Below are positions 1 to 10,000 of a stretch of DNA of 64,000 bases, piece by piece. Every line of letters begins with the position of its first letter. Positions within the stretch are counted from its first letter, which is position 1. The stretch is from Pseudomonadales bacterium. GTDB taxonomy: Bacteria > Pseudomonadota > Gammaproteobacteria > Pseudomonadales > Azotimanducaceae. The DNA is taken from contig WTGV01000044.1 of the NCBI GenBank assembly GCA_011525295.1, positions 55,358 to 119,357 on the forward strand. The letters are read 5' to 3'. The translations under genes were made by a program, and so were the position numbers. The notes under the pieces were generated by a model. That model was given only the letters and a program-made list of their open reading frames with translations. It searched no databases and was not told where the DNA came from.

Positions 1-3000
1 AACGACACTGAGACTCTTTGGCGAAACGAAGGTGGAAGTTTGTTTACTAACATGAGTACAGACTTAGGTATATCGAGTAGTCTTGTCGAAGAAGGAGTCG
101 AGCTAACACTGACACAGAATCTATTTGATATCAGCGGAGACGGGTTACCTGATCTGCTTATAGCGGCAGACTCAAATGAGAGCCAAACATTTATTTACAA
201 CGGCAGTTCTTATGTAATTAGTACCGACCGTAGAGTCATCAAAGATCAGTCGGGCATGGGGGCAGCGGTTGGGGACTACGATAATGACGGAGATTTCGAC
301 TGGTTCGTGACGTCGATTTACGATCTACACGTTGGTGGTGGATCGTTTGGTAATCGCTTGTATCAGAACAATGGACAGGGATTCTTCAATGACGTCACTG
401 ATGACGCAGGTGTGGCGGATGGAAATTGGGGCTGGGGAGCTTGTATGAAAGACTTCGATCACGATGGTGATCTCGATATCTTTCATGTAAATGGTTGGGA
501 TGACTGGGAAGAGTATAGGTTCCAACCCTCCCGGTTTTTTGAAAACCAAGGCGACGGGTCATTCAACATGATCAACGTGTTCGACATTGGAATCATCGAT
601 AGAGGTCAGGGCCGTGGACTTGCATGTTTTGACGCCGACCGAGATGGAGATATCGACATATTGGTCGTCAATCTCACGAACCCTCATTTAGCACTTTATC
701 GCAACAACTCTACTAATTTAGGAAACTACGTTGTAATCAAACTTAAGGGACCTGGTTCGAACACTTTCGGTGTCGGCGCGCTCGTGACTCTGACTACTAC
801 AGAAGGTACTCAAATACGCCAATTAGGTGCTAGTAATAACTTCGCTTCACACAATCCTCTCGAAGTTCATTTTGGGCTAGGTTCAACAACCGCCGCTGAA
901 GTAAAAGTCGAATGGAGAGACCAAGCTCGAACGACTTCTGAACTCTCGATCACGGAAGTTAACCAAATTTACACCATTGAGCACCCGGGTCAGGATGGTT
1001 TGCAACTGAGCGTGCAGTACGGCGATGGTGATGGTTTGTATGCGGCGGGCGACGTGGTGGAAATAGCGGCCTCGGAGCCGGCGGAGGGTTATTACTTCAG
1101 CCATTGGATCATTTCCGGTGGCGTCATTGGCGACCGGTACGCGGCGGCTACGACCTTTGAAATGCCGGCGAACGTTGCGACGGTGACGGCGTATTTTCTG
1201 CCGGGCGTATCACCGACGGCGGACGTCTCGGTGGCGCGCCGCTGGAATGAAGTGTTGTTAGCGGCGATTCGCAATGACTATGCGCGTCCCACGGTGCATG
1301 CGCGGAACCTCTTTCACGTTTCCGCGGCGCAATATGACGCGTGGGCAGCCCTGGTCCGCACCCTCGATCCGAAACCGCAACCCTGGCTGTTAGGAGCGAC
1401 GGAGCCCATTGCGTGTCCGTTGGAGGATTTGGATCCCTTCGACTTTGACGAGTCGGACATGGAGGCGGCGTTGAGCTATGCGAGTTTTCGACTGATCCGT
1501 CATCGCTTCTCGAAGTCGCCGGGACAGGCGCAGATCCTCCGCGACACGCACGCGCTGATGAGTTTTCTGGATTTGGACCCGGCCTTTCGGAGTACCGACT
1601 ATACCACCGGCGATGCGAGCGCACTCGGCAACTACATTGCGTCCTGTTATCAAGCGTATGGAGAACAAGACGGGGCGAATGAAGACGATGATTACAAGAA
1701 CAAGAGCTACGTCCCGGTGAATCCGGCGTTAGAGCCCCATTTGCCGGGCAATCCCAACATCGTCGATCTCAATCGCTGGCAGCCGTTGCAGTTGGAGAGT
1801 TTCATCGATCAAGCGGGCAACGTGGTTGATGAGCCGCCGGAGTTTTTGAGTCCCGAATGGGGGAGCGTCGAGCCCTTTGCGCTCACCGAGGCGGACCGGA
1901 GTACCTACTCCCGCGCCGGGGAGGACTATCTCTATCGGGTTTACCATGATCCCGGTGCGCCACCGAAAATTGACGGTATGTTGGGCTCCGAATATAAGTG
2001 GTCGCATTCCCTGGTGAGTGTCTGGTCCTCGCACTTGGACCCGACCGTGGGGCGCGGTGCGGAGCTGCTCGACATCTCGCCGAACGGGATTGGCAACATT
2101 GCCCTCGACCAGTATCCGCTCACGTTCCCGGAACATCGGAATTTCTTTGCCGAGGACGGCTTAGACCCGGGGACTGGGTATCAGGTGAATCCCGTGACGG
2201 GCGCGCCGTACGAGTCCCAGGAGGTGCCGATGGGCGACTATACGCGCGTGTTGGCTGAGTTCTGGGCGGACGGCCCGGACTCGGAGACCCCGCCGGGACA
2301 TTGGTTCGTGATCTTGAATACGGTCAACGACCATCCGGACTCCACGCGCAAGTTGCGCGGCGTGGGGAATGACCGTACCGAACTGGAATGGGACGTCATT
2401 GGCTACTTCGTGCTGGGCGGGACGATGCATGACGCGGCGATCGCGGCATGGGGGGTCAAGGGTTGGTATGACTACGTGCGACCGATTTCCTCGATTCGGG
2501 CGATGGCCGATCGGGGACAGAGTTCCGATCTGCTCCAGCCTTCCTACCATGAGCAGGGCATTCCTTTGAAGCCGGGCTATATCGAACTGATCGAGGACGA
2601 CGATCCTCTGGCGGGCGACGAGGGCGAACACGTCGGCAAGATCAAACTCTTTGCGTGGCGCGGTCCCGACTACATCGACAATCCACTCACGGACGTGGCC
2701 GGCGTGGGCTGGATCCTGGCGGAGAACTGGTGGCCGTATCAACGTCCGACGTTTGTGACGCCGCCGTTTGCGGGCTACGTCTCGGGACACTCGACCTACT
2801 CCCGCGCCGCGGCCGAAGCCTTGACGGCGTTGACGGGCAGCGCGTACTTCCCCGGCGGGATGAGCGACTTCGCGGTCGAACAAGACAACTTCTTAGTCTT
2901 TGAACGCGGACCCAGTAGGTCCTTGACGTTGCAGTGGGCCACCTACCAAGACGCTTCCGACCAATGCAGCCTCTCCCGTATCTGGGGCGGGATTCACCCA

Positions 3001-3096
3001 CCCATCGACGACATCCCCGGACGACTCATCGGTCTCAAAATAGGAATAGACGCATTCGAACACGCAATGTCCTTTGTCGAACCGGAGGAAAACTGA
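1..3096 (+). CDS. FG-GAP/ASPIC protein fused to a vanadium-haloperoxidase-like domain (5' partial)
   Basis: The reading frame is open to base 1, and its first codons already read like an FG-GAP repeat, so the gene begins left of the window; the TTG at 40 is only the first internal candidate. Numbering from that TTG, residues 1-220 carry FG-GAP/VCBS calcium-loop repeats (DYDNDGDFD, DFDHDGDLD, DADRDGDID). Residues about 230-310 match an ASPIC/UnbV domain, about 320-390 an InlB-B-like repeat, and about 390-1015 a vanadium-dependent haloperoxidase/PAP2-superfamily domain. The vanadate/phosphate pocket is intact: K807-x6-R814-P, SGH at 915-917, and R980 with H986 in SRIWGGIHPPID. It is probably an exported enzyme, either oxidising halides with peroxide or acting as a phosphatase-like relative; the substrate is unknown. 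From about base 1000 to 2990 the DNA is much more GC-rich than either flank, so the enzymatic part looks acquired. Confidence 0.85.
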   Translation, partial: NDTETLWRNEGGSLFTNMSTDLGISSSLVEEGVELTLTQNLFDISGDGLPDLLIAADSNESQTFIYNGSSYVISTDRRVIKDQSGMGAAVGDYDNDGDFDWFVTSIYDLHVGGGSFGNRLYQNNGQGFFNDVTDDAGVADGNWGWGACMKDFDHDGDLDIFHVNGWDDWEEYRFQPSRFFENQGDGSFNMINVFDIGIIDRGQGRGLACFDADRDGDIDILVVNLTNPHLALYRNNSTNLGNYVVIKLKGPGSNTFGVGALVTLTTTEGTQIRQLGASNNFASHNPLEVHFGLGSTTAAEVKVEWRDQARTTSELSITEVNQIYTIEHPGQDGLQLSVQYGDGDGLYAAGDVVEIAASEPAEGYYFSHWIISGGVIGDRYAAATTFEMPANVATVTAYFLPGVSPTADVSVARRWNEVLLAAIRNDYARPTVHARNLFHVSAAQYDAWAALVRTLDPKPQPWLLGATEPIACPLEDLDPFDFDESDMEAALSYASFRLIRHRFSKSPGQAQILRDTHALMSFLDLDPAFRSTDYTTGDASALGNYIASCYQAYGEQDGANEDDDYKNKSYVPVNPALEPHLPGNPNIVDLNRWQPLQLESFIDQAGNVVDEPPEFLSPEWGSVEPFALTEADRSTYSRAGEDYLYRVYHDPGAPPKIDGMLGSEYKWSHSLVSVWSSHLDPTVGRGAELLDISPNGIGNIALDQYPLTFPEHRNFFAEDGLDPGTGYQVNPVTGAPYESQEVPMGDYTRVLAEFWADGPDSETPPGHWFVILNTVNDHPDSTRKLRGVGNDRTELEWDVIGYFVLGGTMHDAAIAAWGVKGWYDYVRPISSIRAMADRGQSSDLLQPSYHEQGIPLKPGYIELIEDDDPLAGDEGEHVGKIKLFAWRGPDYIDNPLTDVAGVGWILAENWWPYQRPTFVTPPFAGYVSGHSTYSRAAAEALTALTGSAYFPGGMSDFAVEQDNFLVFERGPSRSLTLQWATYQDASDQCSLSRIWGGIHPPIDDIPGRLIGLKIGIDAFEHAMSFVEPEEN

Positions 3097-3296
3097 GTAT
3101 TCAATTGTTTTGATGAATACCAAACCATTGAAACATTGAACCATTTGAGAAACTCTTTATTGAACCTCAGCTAGTCCCAATCACTCTTAAAAATAAATCG
3201 AAGTCTTAGAGTTAAATTTTCCAATATCGGCACAACTTGTGCATAAAAAATTCTATCGGGACTAAAAATTTTGTCCCTTTCTCGTCGGAGGTAGAG

Positions 3297-3431
3297 ATGT
3301 CCGCAAGTCGGTTGATTCGATTAGCAATCTTGAACCTACGACACAACTATGCTGCGTGTTCCAAATTGCAACCCACTGAAAACGCCGCGCATACGACTTC
3401 TTTTACTACTTACGAGGCTGAGATGAAATGA
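3297..3431 (+). CDS. Small ORF (44 aa) coupled to the following permease-like gene
   Basis: An ATG at 3297 follows a good Shine-Dalgarno (GGAGG, 3287-3291, 5-nt spacing), and the stop overlaps the ATG of the next gene at 3428. The product starts MSASRLIRLAILNLRHN, which resembles the first residues of MacB/FtsX-type permeases (LIRLAxxNLRRN), but no membrane helix follows. It could be a leader peptide that couples translation of the downstream gene, or the remnant of a deleted permease. There is no such ORF before the second paralogue at 7074. The resemblance is by eye only. Confidence 0.35.
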   Translation: MSASRLIRLAILNLRHNYAACSKLQPTENAAHTTSFTTYEAEMK

Positions 3432-6400
3432 ACGGACAACTTGTTTGGAGCGTAGCAATGCACGAGATGCGCTCTCTTCGAAGACTGCTACGTACCCACG
3501 TCTTCATTTGGATCGCTGTGTTGATCTGCGCAGTTTACTTCTCGATAGTAACTCTCACGCACATGTTTAGCGCTAACGATCTGCCCATGCTTGGAATCAT
3601 TAGTCCGCGATACATTTTGTCATTGTTAGGTGGGAGTTTTATCGGCTTGTTTTGCATCGGAGTCCTACTACTCACTTTCGATCAGATCAAACGAGATGAA
3701 ATGAATCGAATTCACGAAGTTGTTGGCTCAAAACCCTTGAGTAATTTTGAACTCTTCCTAGGAAGATTGACGGGTGTCTCATTAATGATGGCCATCCCAA
3801 TGCTCTTCGTGCTCTTCTCAATGATCGTCTATGGAATGATCGCTCAGACATTCTCAATTCCATTTGGCGAACCGGTGGAGGCGTGGAGTGTGGTTTCGTT
3901 CGTTATTCTTGATATATTTCCCAACTTTCTTTTCTTCGGAAGCTTGGTACTTCTCTTTGCTTCCTTAGTCAGATCTAGACTGTTAGCTTTAATACTGACA
4001 TTCTGTGCTCTGGTATTGTTGTTCTGGCTGAACAGCAGGATTTCACTTGATATCTCCAAACCATTGCAAACTGTGTCAGGTAACGTCCTTTTTCCATCCG
4101 AATTGATACCGACACTCTTCACTCCAGTCACTCTGTTCAATCGAATTTCTCTGTTATTAGTGTCAGTCGGATTATTGTGCTGGGTCTCCTACTTCAGCTC
4201 ACGAATTACCTCGTCGAGATCCAGAGACCTAATGTTGGGTGGGCTGTTCACTTGCGTTGGCGTTTTAGTCATTGCTGTGATGATTGGAACACAGTTTTGG
4301 CAAAACAGACAAGTCGACCAATGGATCCAGGTACACGACCAAAATTTCCTCCCCAGTTCGTTTCCGGATGTGCAAAAGATTCGGGGCCTCGTTGATGTCA
4401 GGCCTGGTCGATCGCTGTTTATAGAACTTACCTTGGATGTTAGTGTTGACTCTGAACAAGAAAGTGGGTTTGTACTTTTTTCGCTGAATCCCGGTTATAG
4501 GATCTCAGAGTTAACCGTTGCTGGTGAAGAAGTTGAAGATCGTGATTTTCAAAATGGATTGCTGAAGATACCCTCAAACTACTTTTCGCCGGGCACTAAC
4601 GAACTCAAGATTTCCGCGAAAGGACGTCCTGACGGACGATTCGCCTATCTGGACTCAGTAGCCACGCTCTCGGAAATTTCTGGTCTAGATGTTCGACAAT
4701 TACGACAGCTTGGAACTGAGAACTTCATCTATCGTCCCGAGTATGTAGCACTGCTACCAGGTATTAAGTGGTATCCGACATCAGGAACAGCCACGAATGA
4801 AGAAGCATGGGAAACTCGAGAAAGAGATTTCTTTACGCTCGACATAGACGTTGTTGTACCGAAAAACTGGCTCGTCGCGGGACCTGCGAAACGAGAGTCG
4901 TCAGACGATACAAAGCGTACTACGTATAGTTTTCAGCAGTCCAGTCCGCTCCCCGAATTCGCTTTAATTGGATCAAGGTTTAAATCCGGATCCATCGAAG
5001 TGGATGGTATCACTTTCGAAATCTTGTACCACCCCAAGCACCGAAAAACCTTTGAGCACTTCGTACAAATTGAAGATCACATTCGCTCAACAGCTAGTCG
5101 ATGGTATGTTGAAAAATTTCAAACCCATGGACTGAGCTATCCATACTCGTCATTCACCATGGTAGAAGTACCTTCTACGTTGCGAGTATTCGGCGGAGGA
5201 GTGTCAATGGATACGGTGATGTGTCCTCCGGGTATGGTGATGATCCGAGAATCAACGTTGCCGACAATTTCGATTGAATCACTAATTGATTTCTACGAAA
5301 AAAAGTGGTTCGAAGAACAAAACCTCACTATGGAAGATTGGCTCGAAAGTCAATTCGGTACTATATGGAGCTATTTAAAGCAGCCTATGTTTGAGAGCAA
5401 CATTGATTTCGCTTTTTTCCGAAATATTCTGGGGCATCAAACAGGCACGACAGGTGAAAGAGCACAAGCACTCAAAATGTTTATGGACTTCTTTGCTGAA
5501 TCTTTAGTCCCAGGAAGCGTTTCACACTTTGACTTTTACATCGCGTTAGATCGAGAGGTATTGAACTTAGCTAGTGTTAATCCCCTCGCCCTTTTGGTGT
5601 CAAATATAACTCGCGATTTTCAAAACGTACCGAGCAAAATGCATGAGCTCAAGCGAGCATTTTATGATGCGCCCGAAGTTTGGAATTTAGTGGAAAGTGT
5701 TAGCTTGAACGCGCCAATATCGAAAGAGAACCGCATCAATCAAATGCGCGCACTAAGAACCCGTACCGAGCAAATCGCTCGGTACTTTCTTGATTTGAAC
5801 GGAACCGATACACTAGAGCCAATATTAGTAGATCTGTCACAAAAGTTTCAAGGAAAGAACATCATCTTTGAAGAATTCTTTGACTTGTTGCGGGAACACG
5901 GAGTAACTTCATCAGAATTGGGTGGAGATTTACTTGACGGTGCGGGACTGCCGGGGTTTATAGTGTCCGATCCATCTTTGCAATCATTGATAGTTGATGA
6001 ACAAACTAAATATGAGACTTCTTTACTTCTACAGAATGGAGAACCGGTATCAGGCCCAGTTCGACTTGGGTTGAAATACCACAACCGTTGGGGCGATTTC
6101 CCTTCTCATACTCTATCCCCGATATTGGTAGAGGCAAATCAAACTCTACATGTCGTAATCGAGAGTGTGAATCCCGTTCAACAAATTTGGATAGAGCCCT
6201 ATCTCTCTCTCAACCGTATGAACCTTCGTATAGACCTGCCGGTTTCTGAAGACTTGCAAGCGCTTGAATTTGTATATGGGCAAGCACCGATTATCAAATC
6301 GATTGAAGAGCGAGAAGCATTAGCAGTCGATAGCTCTTCGATCACCATTGATGATCTTGACCCTGGATTCTCGATACTAGATGATCGTCGTACGAGTACG

Positions 6401-6940
6401 CTCAACAATGCATTTGTCCAATCTATTCAAAGAATTTTTGATCTACCAGAATTTCAAATGGACCAAGGATTACCGGTATATGATTGGGAACAGAACGAGT
6501 TCGTACGGGATGGAGTCTGGCTGCGCACGACAGATCCTACCGCGTATGGAAAGTATCGACATACTTTTGCAATGTCGAAGAGGGGGGATGACTTAGCCTT
6601 TGCCCAGTTTTCCACGGAGTTACCAAAACAAGGCGAATGGCAACTAGAGTACTATGTACCGGAAGGATTTTTCAATGAACGCGTTTCTTTCAGAGGCAGC
6701 TCGTCCCAAACATCAACAGGTATTCAGACGGGGCCCGTATACCTTGAAATTCGCAACGGTTCGACTGAATCATCTCACTCAGTGGATGTACCGAATCTCA
6801 CTCCCGGGTGGCACACGATTGGAACATTCGATATTACCGACGCAGTCGTCGATGTTCTGGTTACTAACAAAACAGATTCAAGCTGGACATATGTGATCGC
6901 TGATGCGATTCGCTGGACGATGATTGAGTCCGAGGAATGA
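3428..6940 (+). CDS. ABC-2-type membrane domain / M1-peptidase-like / golvesin-like fusion protein, copy 1
   Basis: The 1170-residue protein has about seven hydrophobic helices in residues 25-295, with the ABC-2 permease hallmark FDQIKRDE...VGSKPLSNFELFLGR between helices 2 and 3. Residues about 300-760 resemble the extracytoplasmic domain of ABC-permease/M1-aminopeptidase fusions: PGIKWYPTSG, then YPYSSFTMVEVPS and PPGMVMIREST. The M1 zinc motif HExxH is absent; where the family has HExxHQWWG this copy shows only LGHQTG, so peptidase activity is not expected. Residues about 1040-1165 look like a golvesin C-terminal-type beta domain (W..DPTAYGKYR, LPKQGEWQLEYYVP, closing ADAIRW). No ABC ATPase gene is in the window. 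The ATG lies in an ATGA overlap with the small upstream ORF. Transport or an envelope role is possible; function is not known. Confidence 0.7.
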   Translation: MNGQLVWSVAMHEMRSLRRLLRTHVFIWIAVLICAVYFSIVTLTHMFSANDLPMLGIISPRYILSLLGGSFIGLFCIGVLLLTFDQIKRDEMNRIHEVVGSKPLSNFELFLGRLTGVSLMMAIPMLFVLFSMIVYGMIAQTFSIPFGEPVEAWSVVSFVILDIFPNFLFFGSLVLLFASLVRSRLLALILTFCALVLLFWLNSRISLDISKPLQTVSGNVLFPSELIPTLFTPVTLFNRISLLLVSVGLLCWVSYFSSRITSSRSRDLMLGGLFTCVGVLVIAVMIGTQFWQNRQVDQWIQVHDQNFLPSSFPDVQKIRGLVDVRPGRSLFIELTLDVSVDSEQESGFVLFSLNPGYRISELTVAGEEVEDRDFQNGLLKIPSNYFSPGTNELKISAKGRPDGRFAYLDSVATLSEISGLDVRQLRQLGTENFIYRPEYVALLPGIKWYPTSGTATNEEAWETRERDFFTLDIDVVVPKNWLVAGPAKRESSDDTKRTTYSFQQSSPLPEFALIGSRFKSGSIEVDGITFEILYHPKHRKTFEHFVQIEDHIRSTASRWYVEKFQTHGLSYPYSSFTMVEVPSTLRVFGGGVSMDTVMCPPGMVMIRESTLPTISIESLIDFYEKKWFEEQNLTMEDWLESQFGTIWSYLKQPMFESNIDFAFFRNILGHQTGTTGERAQALKMFMDFFAESLVPGSVSHFDFYIALDREVLNLASVNPLALLVSNITRDFQNVPSKMHELKRAFYDAPEVWNLVESVSLNAPISKENRINQMRALRTRTEQIARYFLDLNGTDTLEPILVDLSQKFQGKNIIFEEFFDLLREHGVTSSELGGDLLDGAGLPGFIVSDPSLQSLIVDEQTKYETSLLLQNGEPVSGPVRLGLKYHNRWGDFPSHTLSPILVEANQTLHVVIESVNPVQQIWIEPYLSLNRMNLRIDLPVSEDLQALEFVYGQAPIIKSIEEREALAVDSSSITIDDLDPGFSILDDRRTSTLNNAFVQSIQRIFDLPEFQMDQGLPVYDWEQNEFVRDGVWLRTTDPTAYGKYRHTFAMSKRGDDLAFAQFSTELPKQGEWQLEYYVPEGFFNERVSFRGSSSQTSTGIQTGPVYLEIRNGSTESSHSVDVPNLTPGWHTIGTFDITDAVVDVLVTNKTDSSWTYVIADAIRWTMIESEE

Positions 6941-7073
6941 CATTGGCAAGCGAGTCACGGATAATACAGACTATCTGCCCCTGCTATTACTCATGATAAA
7001 AAAATGTGATTCTGTCTTTTAATTATCGAAGGATCTCGCTAGAAGTCCGATCGCGAACCGAGGTAAACCGTAC

Positions 7074-10000
7074 ATGAACGGAAATAACGTTTGGCACGCA
7101 GCGTTACATGAAATGCGTACGCTTCGCAGATTATTCCGCACACATGTCTTCATTTTGGTTGCTCTATTTATTAGTGCTTGTTACTTTTTGGCTGTGACAA
7201 TAACCCATATGCAAGAGGGGACCAAATTTCCGATGATTAGTGTGATTAGTCCCAGGTACGTGATGTCCTTGCTGAGCGGTAGCTTTCTCGCTTTGTTTTG
7301 CGCCGGAGTTGTATTACTGACGTTCGATCAAGTCAAACGCGATGAAATCACTCGTATCCACGAAGTCGTGAGCTCCAAACCAGCGAGCAATTTTGAACTG
7401 TTCATTGGGCGATTGTTTGGAGTGTCGATGACGGTTGCCGTCCCAATGCTCCTCTTCCTATTTTCGGTCATGACTTACGGATTTATCGCCGACATGTTTT
7501 CCATCAAATTCGGTGAACCGGTCGAATTTTGGAGTGTCGTCTCGTTTGTGTTACTCGACATGTTTCCAAATTTCCTATTTTTCGGAAGTTTGGTAGTACT
7601 TCTTTCATTGTTGTTCAAGTCAAGATTGCTCGCATTACTAGTCACTCTCATTGGCCTCATCGCGGTGTTCTGGATAAATAGTCGACTGCCTCTCCACCTC
7701 TCCAAGCCGTGGCAGACAGTTACTGGATACGTGCTATTCCCTACCGAATTGACACCGGAACTGTTTACACCAACAACCCTTTTCAATCGAATAGCGCTCG
7801 TGTCAATGTCTATCGGTATGTTGCACTGGGCCTCTAATTTCGTCGCGCGAGTGGTACCTTCGAGATCTTGGCATCCTGTAGTCGGAAGTCTGTCATTTTG
7901 TTTCGGACTGTTAGTAATTGGTACGCTAGTTGGTGCGCAAGTGCTTGAGAACAATCGAATCAACCATTGGGTTGACGTGCATGACGAACACTTCGACCCT
8001 AGAGCATTTCCTGATGTACACGAGGTTCGAGGGAGTGTTGCTATCAAACCAGGGCGAACTTTAACTCTGAATCTCCAATTAGATGTGACCGTCGACATCG
8101 ATCAAGACGTCGAGTTCATACTGTTTTCTCTTAATCCAGGCTACGATATTTCGAACCTGGCAGTAGCCGGTAAACAAGTAATCGATCACAAATTTAAACG
8201 CGGATTGCTGAAGATTCCACAGCACTATTTCAACTCCGATTTGAACGAACTTGAAATTACCGCGAAAGGTCGGCCCAATATTCGATTTGCTTATTTGGAT
8301 ACCGTCGATACACTCGCCAAAGTCGTTGGACCCGACGTTCGACAGCTACGGCAACTTGGAACGGAAAACGCCATCTTTCATTCAAATTTTGTGGTGCTCA
8401 CACCGGGTATCAAGTGGTACCCCACATCAGGTACGGCGACGAATGAAGATGCTTGGGAACGTCGCAAAAGAGACTTCTTTACACTCGACATTGACGTCTC
8501 GGTACCACAGAGATGGTTAGTAGCAGGGCCTGCGAAACGCCAAGTGTTGGTCGACGACAATCGAGCAAAGTATCGTTTCCAGCAATCCAGTCCTCTTCCA
8601 GAATTTGCGTTAGTGGGTTCCAAGTTTGTGTCTGCCGCAATTGAAGCAGAAGGAGTTTCGTTTGAGTGTTTATACGCGAAGATACACCGACGACCATTCG
8701 AATGGTTTTCGGGCAATCCAGCAGATCAAATTCAGGAAATCACAACAGGGAACCTCAATAGTTTGAAACACAAAGGGTTGGAATATCCTTATGGGTCATT
8801 TACGTTAGTAGAAGTACCTTCAACTCTCCGCGTTTTCGGTGGAGGTTTCGAAATGGATACGGTGATGCATCCTCCCGGTCTCACCATGATTAGAGAATCG
8901 ACATTACCAACAACTAAAGTGGATTTGATTTTTGATGGAACGCGCGAAGAGATCATGGAGCAATTCAACATGAGTGAACAACGCTATATAGGTTTGGAGG
9001 TTCAATCATTGAGAGATTACCTTGAAGATCCCATGTTCGAAAGCAACTATTACACAGGTTTTTATCGAAGTTCACACATCCACCAAACCAGTGCAACGGG
9101 CGACGGTGCGAGAGTACTCAATGCTATCATCGATCTTCTGATTAAAAGTATGAATCGCGGAACTGATACCAGATTTGATTTCCAAATTGCCCTAAACAGA
9201 AGAATTTTGAACTTAAGCAGTGTAGATCCGGTACAACGATTGCGATCCAACCGCGAATACTCACGATGGGACCTTTCAGAGGAAATGCAAAAGAAACAGC
9301 AAGTCATTCTTAATGCACCCGAAGTTTGGGACACCGTATCAACATTCGGTTTGTTCGACACAGTGGGTTCCAAAAACAGCGAGCTGAAATTACGCGCTAT
9401 AAAATTTCGCGCACAACAGCTCGCGCTGCTCCTACAAGATGCGCTCGGAAGAGGTAACATCGCACCCTTCGTCGCGGATTTGATTAGCCGATTTCGTGGG
9501 AAAACGTTTACGTTTGCCGAATTTGAGGCCGTGCTGGATGAGCATGGTATAAAACTCTCAGAATTAGCGGGTGGTATGATTGGTTCGAATAACCTACCAG
9601 GCTTTCGAGTCTCCAATTCAACTTCAAGGCAATTGTCGGATGACGAACAACCCCAGTACGAATCTGAGTTCGTTCTTGAAAACAAAGAACCGGTATCCGG
9701 ACCAGTAAAACTCTCGTTGACGTACCAAAATAGAAAGGACCAATTTGGACGTGAAGGTCCATCTTTCACCTTTAACCCAATGTTGGTTGGAGCGAATCAA
9801 TCTCTGCAAATAGTAATTGAGAGTTCAAACCCAGTGGAATATATTTGGGTGAAACCATATATCTCGCGTAACCGAATGAATCTGCGCGTCGATATGCCAG
9901 TATCCGAACAATTACGTGAGCAGGAATTCATACCCGATATCGAACCGTTAATTAAATCGATTACCGTGATTGAACAGATCGAAGATACTATAAAAGGGTC

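Noticed and set aside
1148..2883. Several long antisense open frames inside the GC-rich haloperoxidase region
   Set aside because: Long antisense frames are expected in GC-rich coding DNA; the plus-strand frame has the conserved active site.
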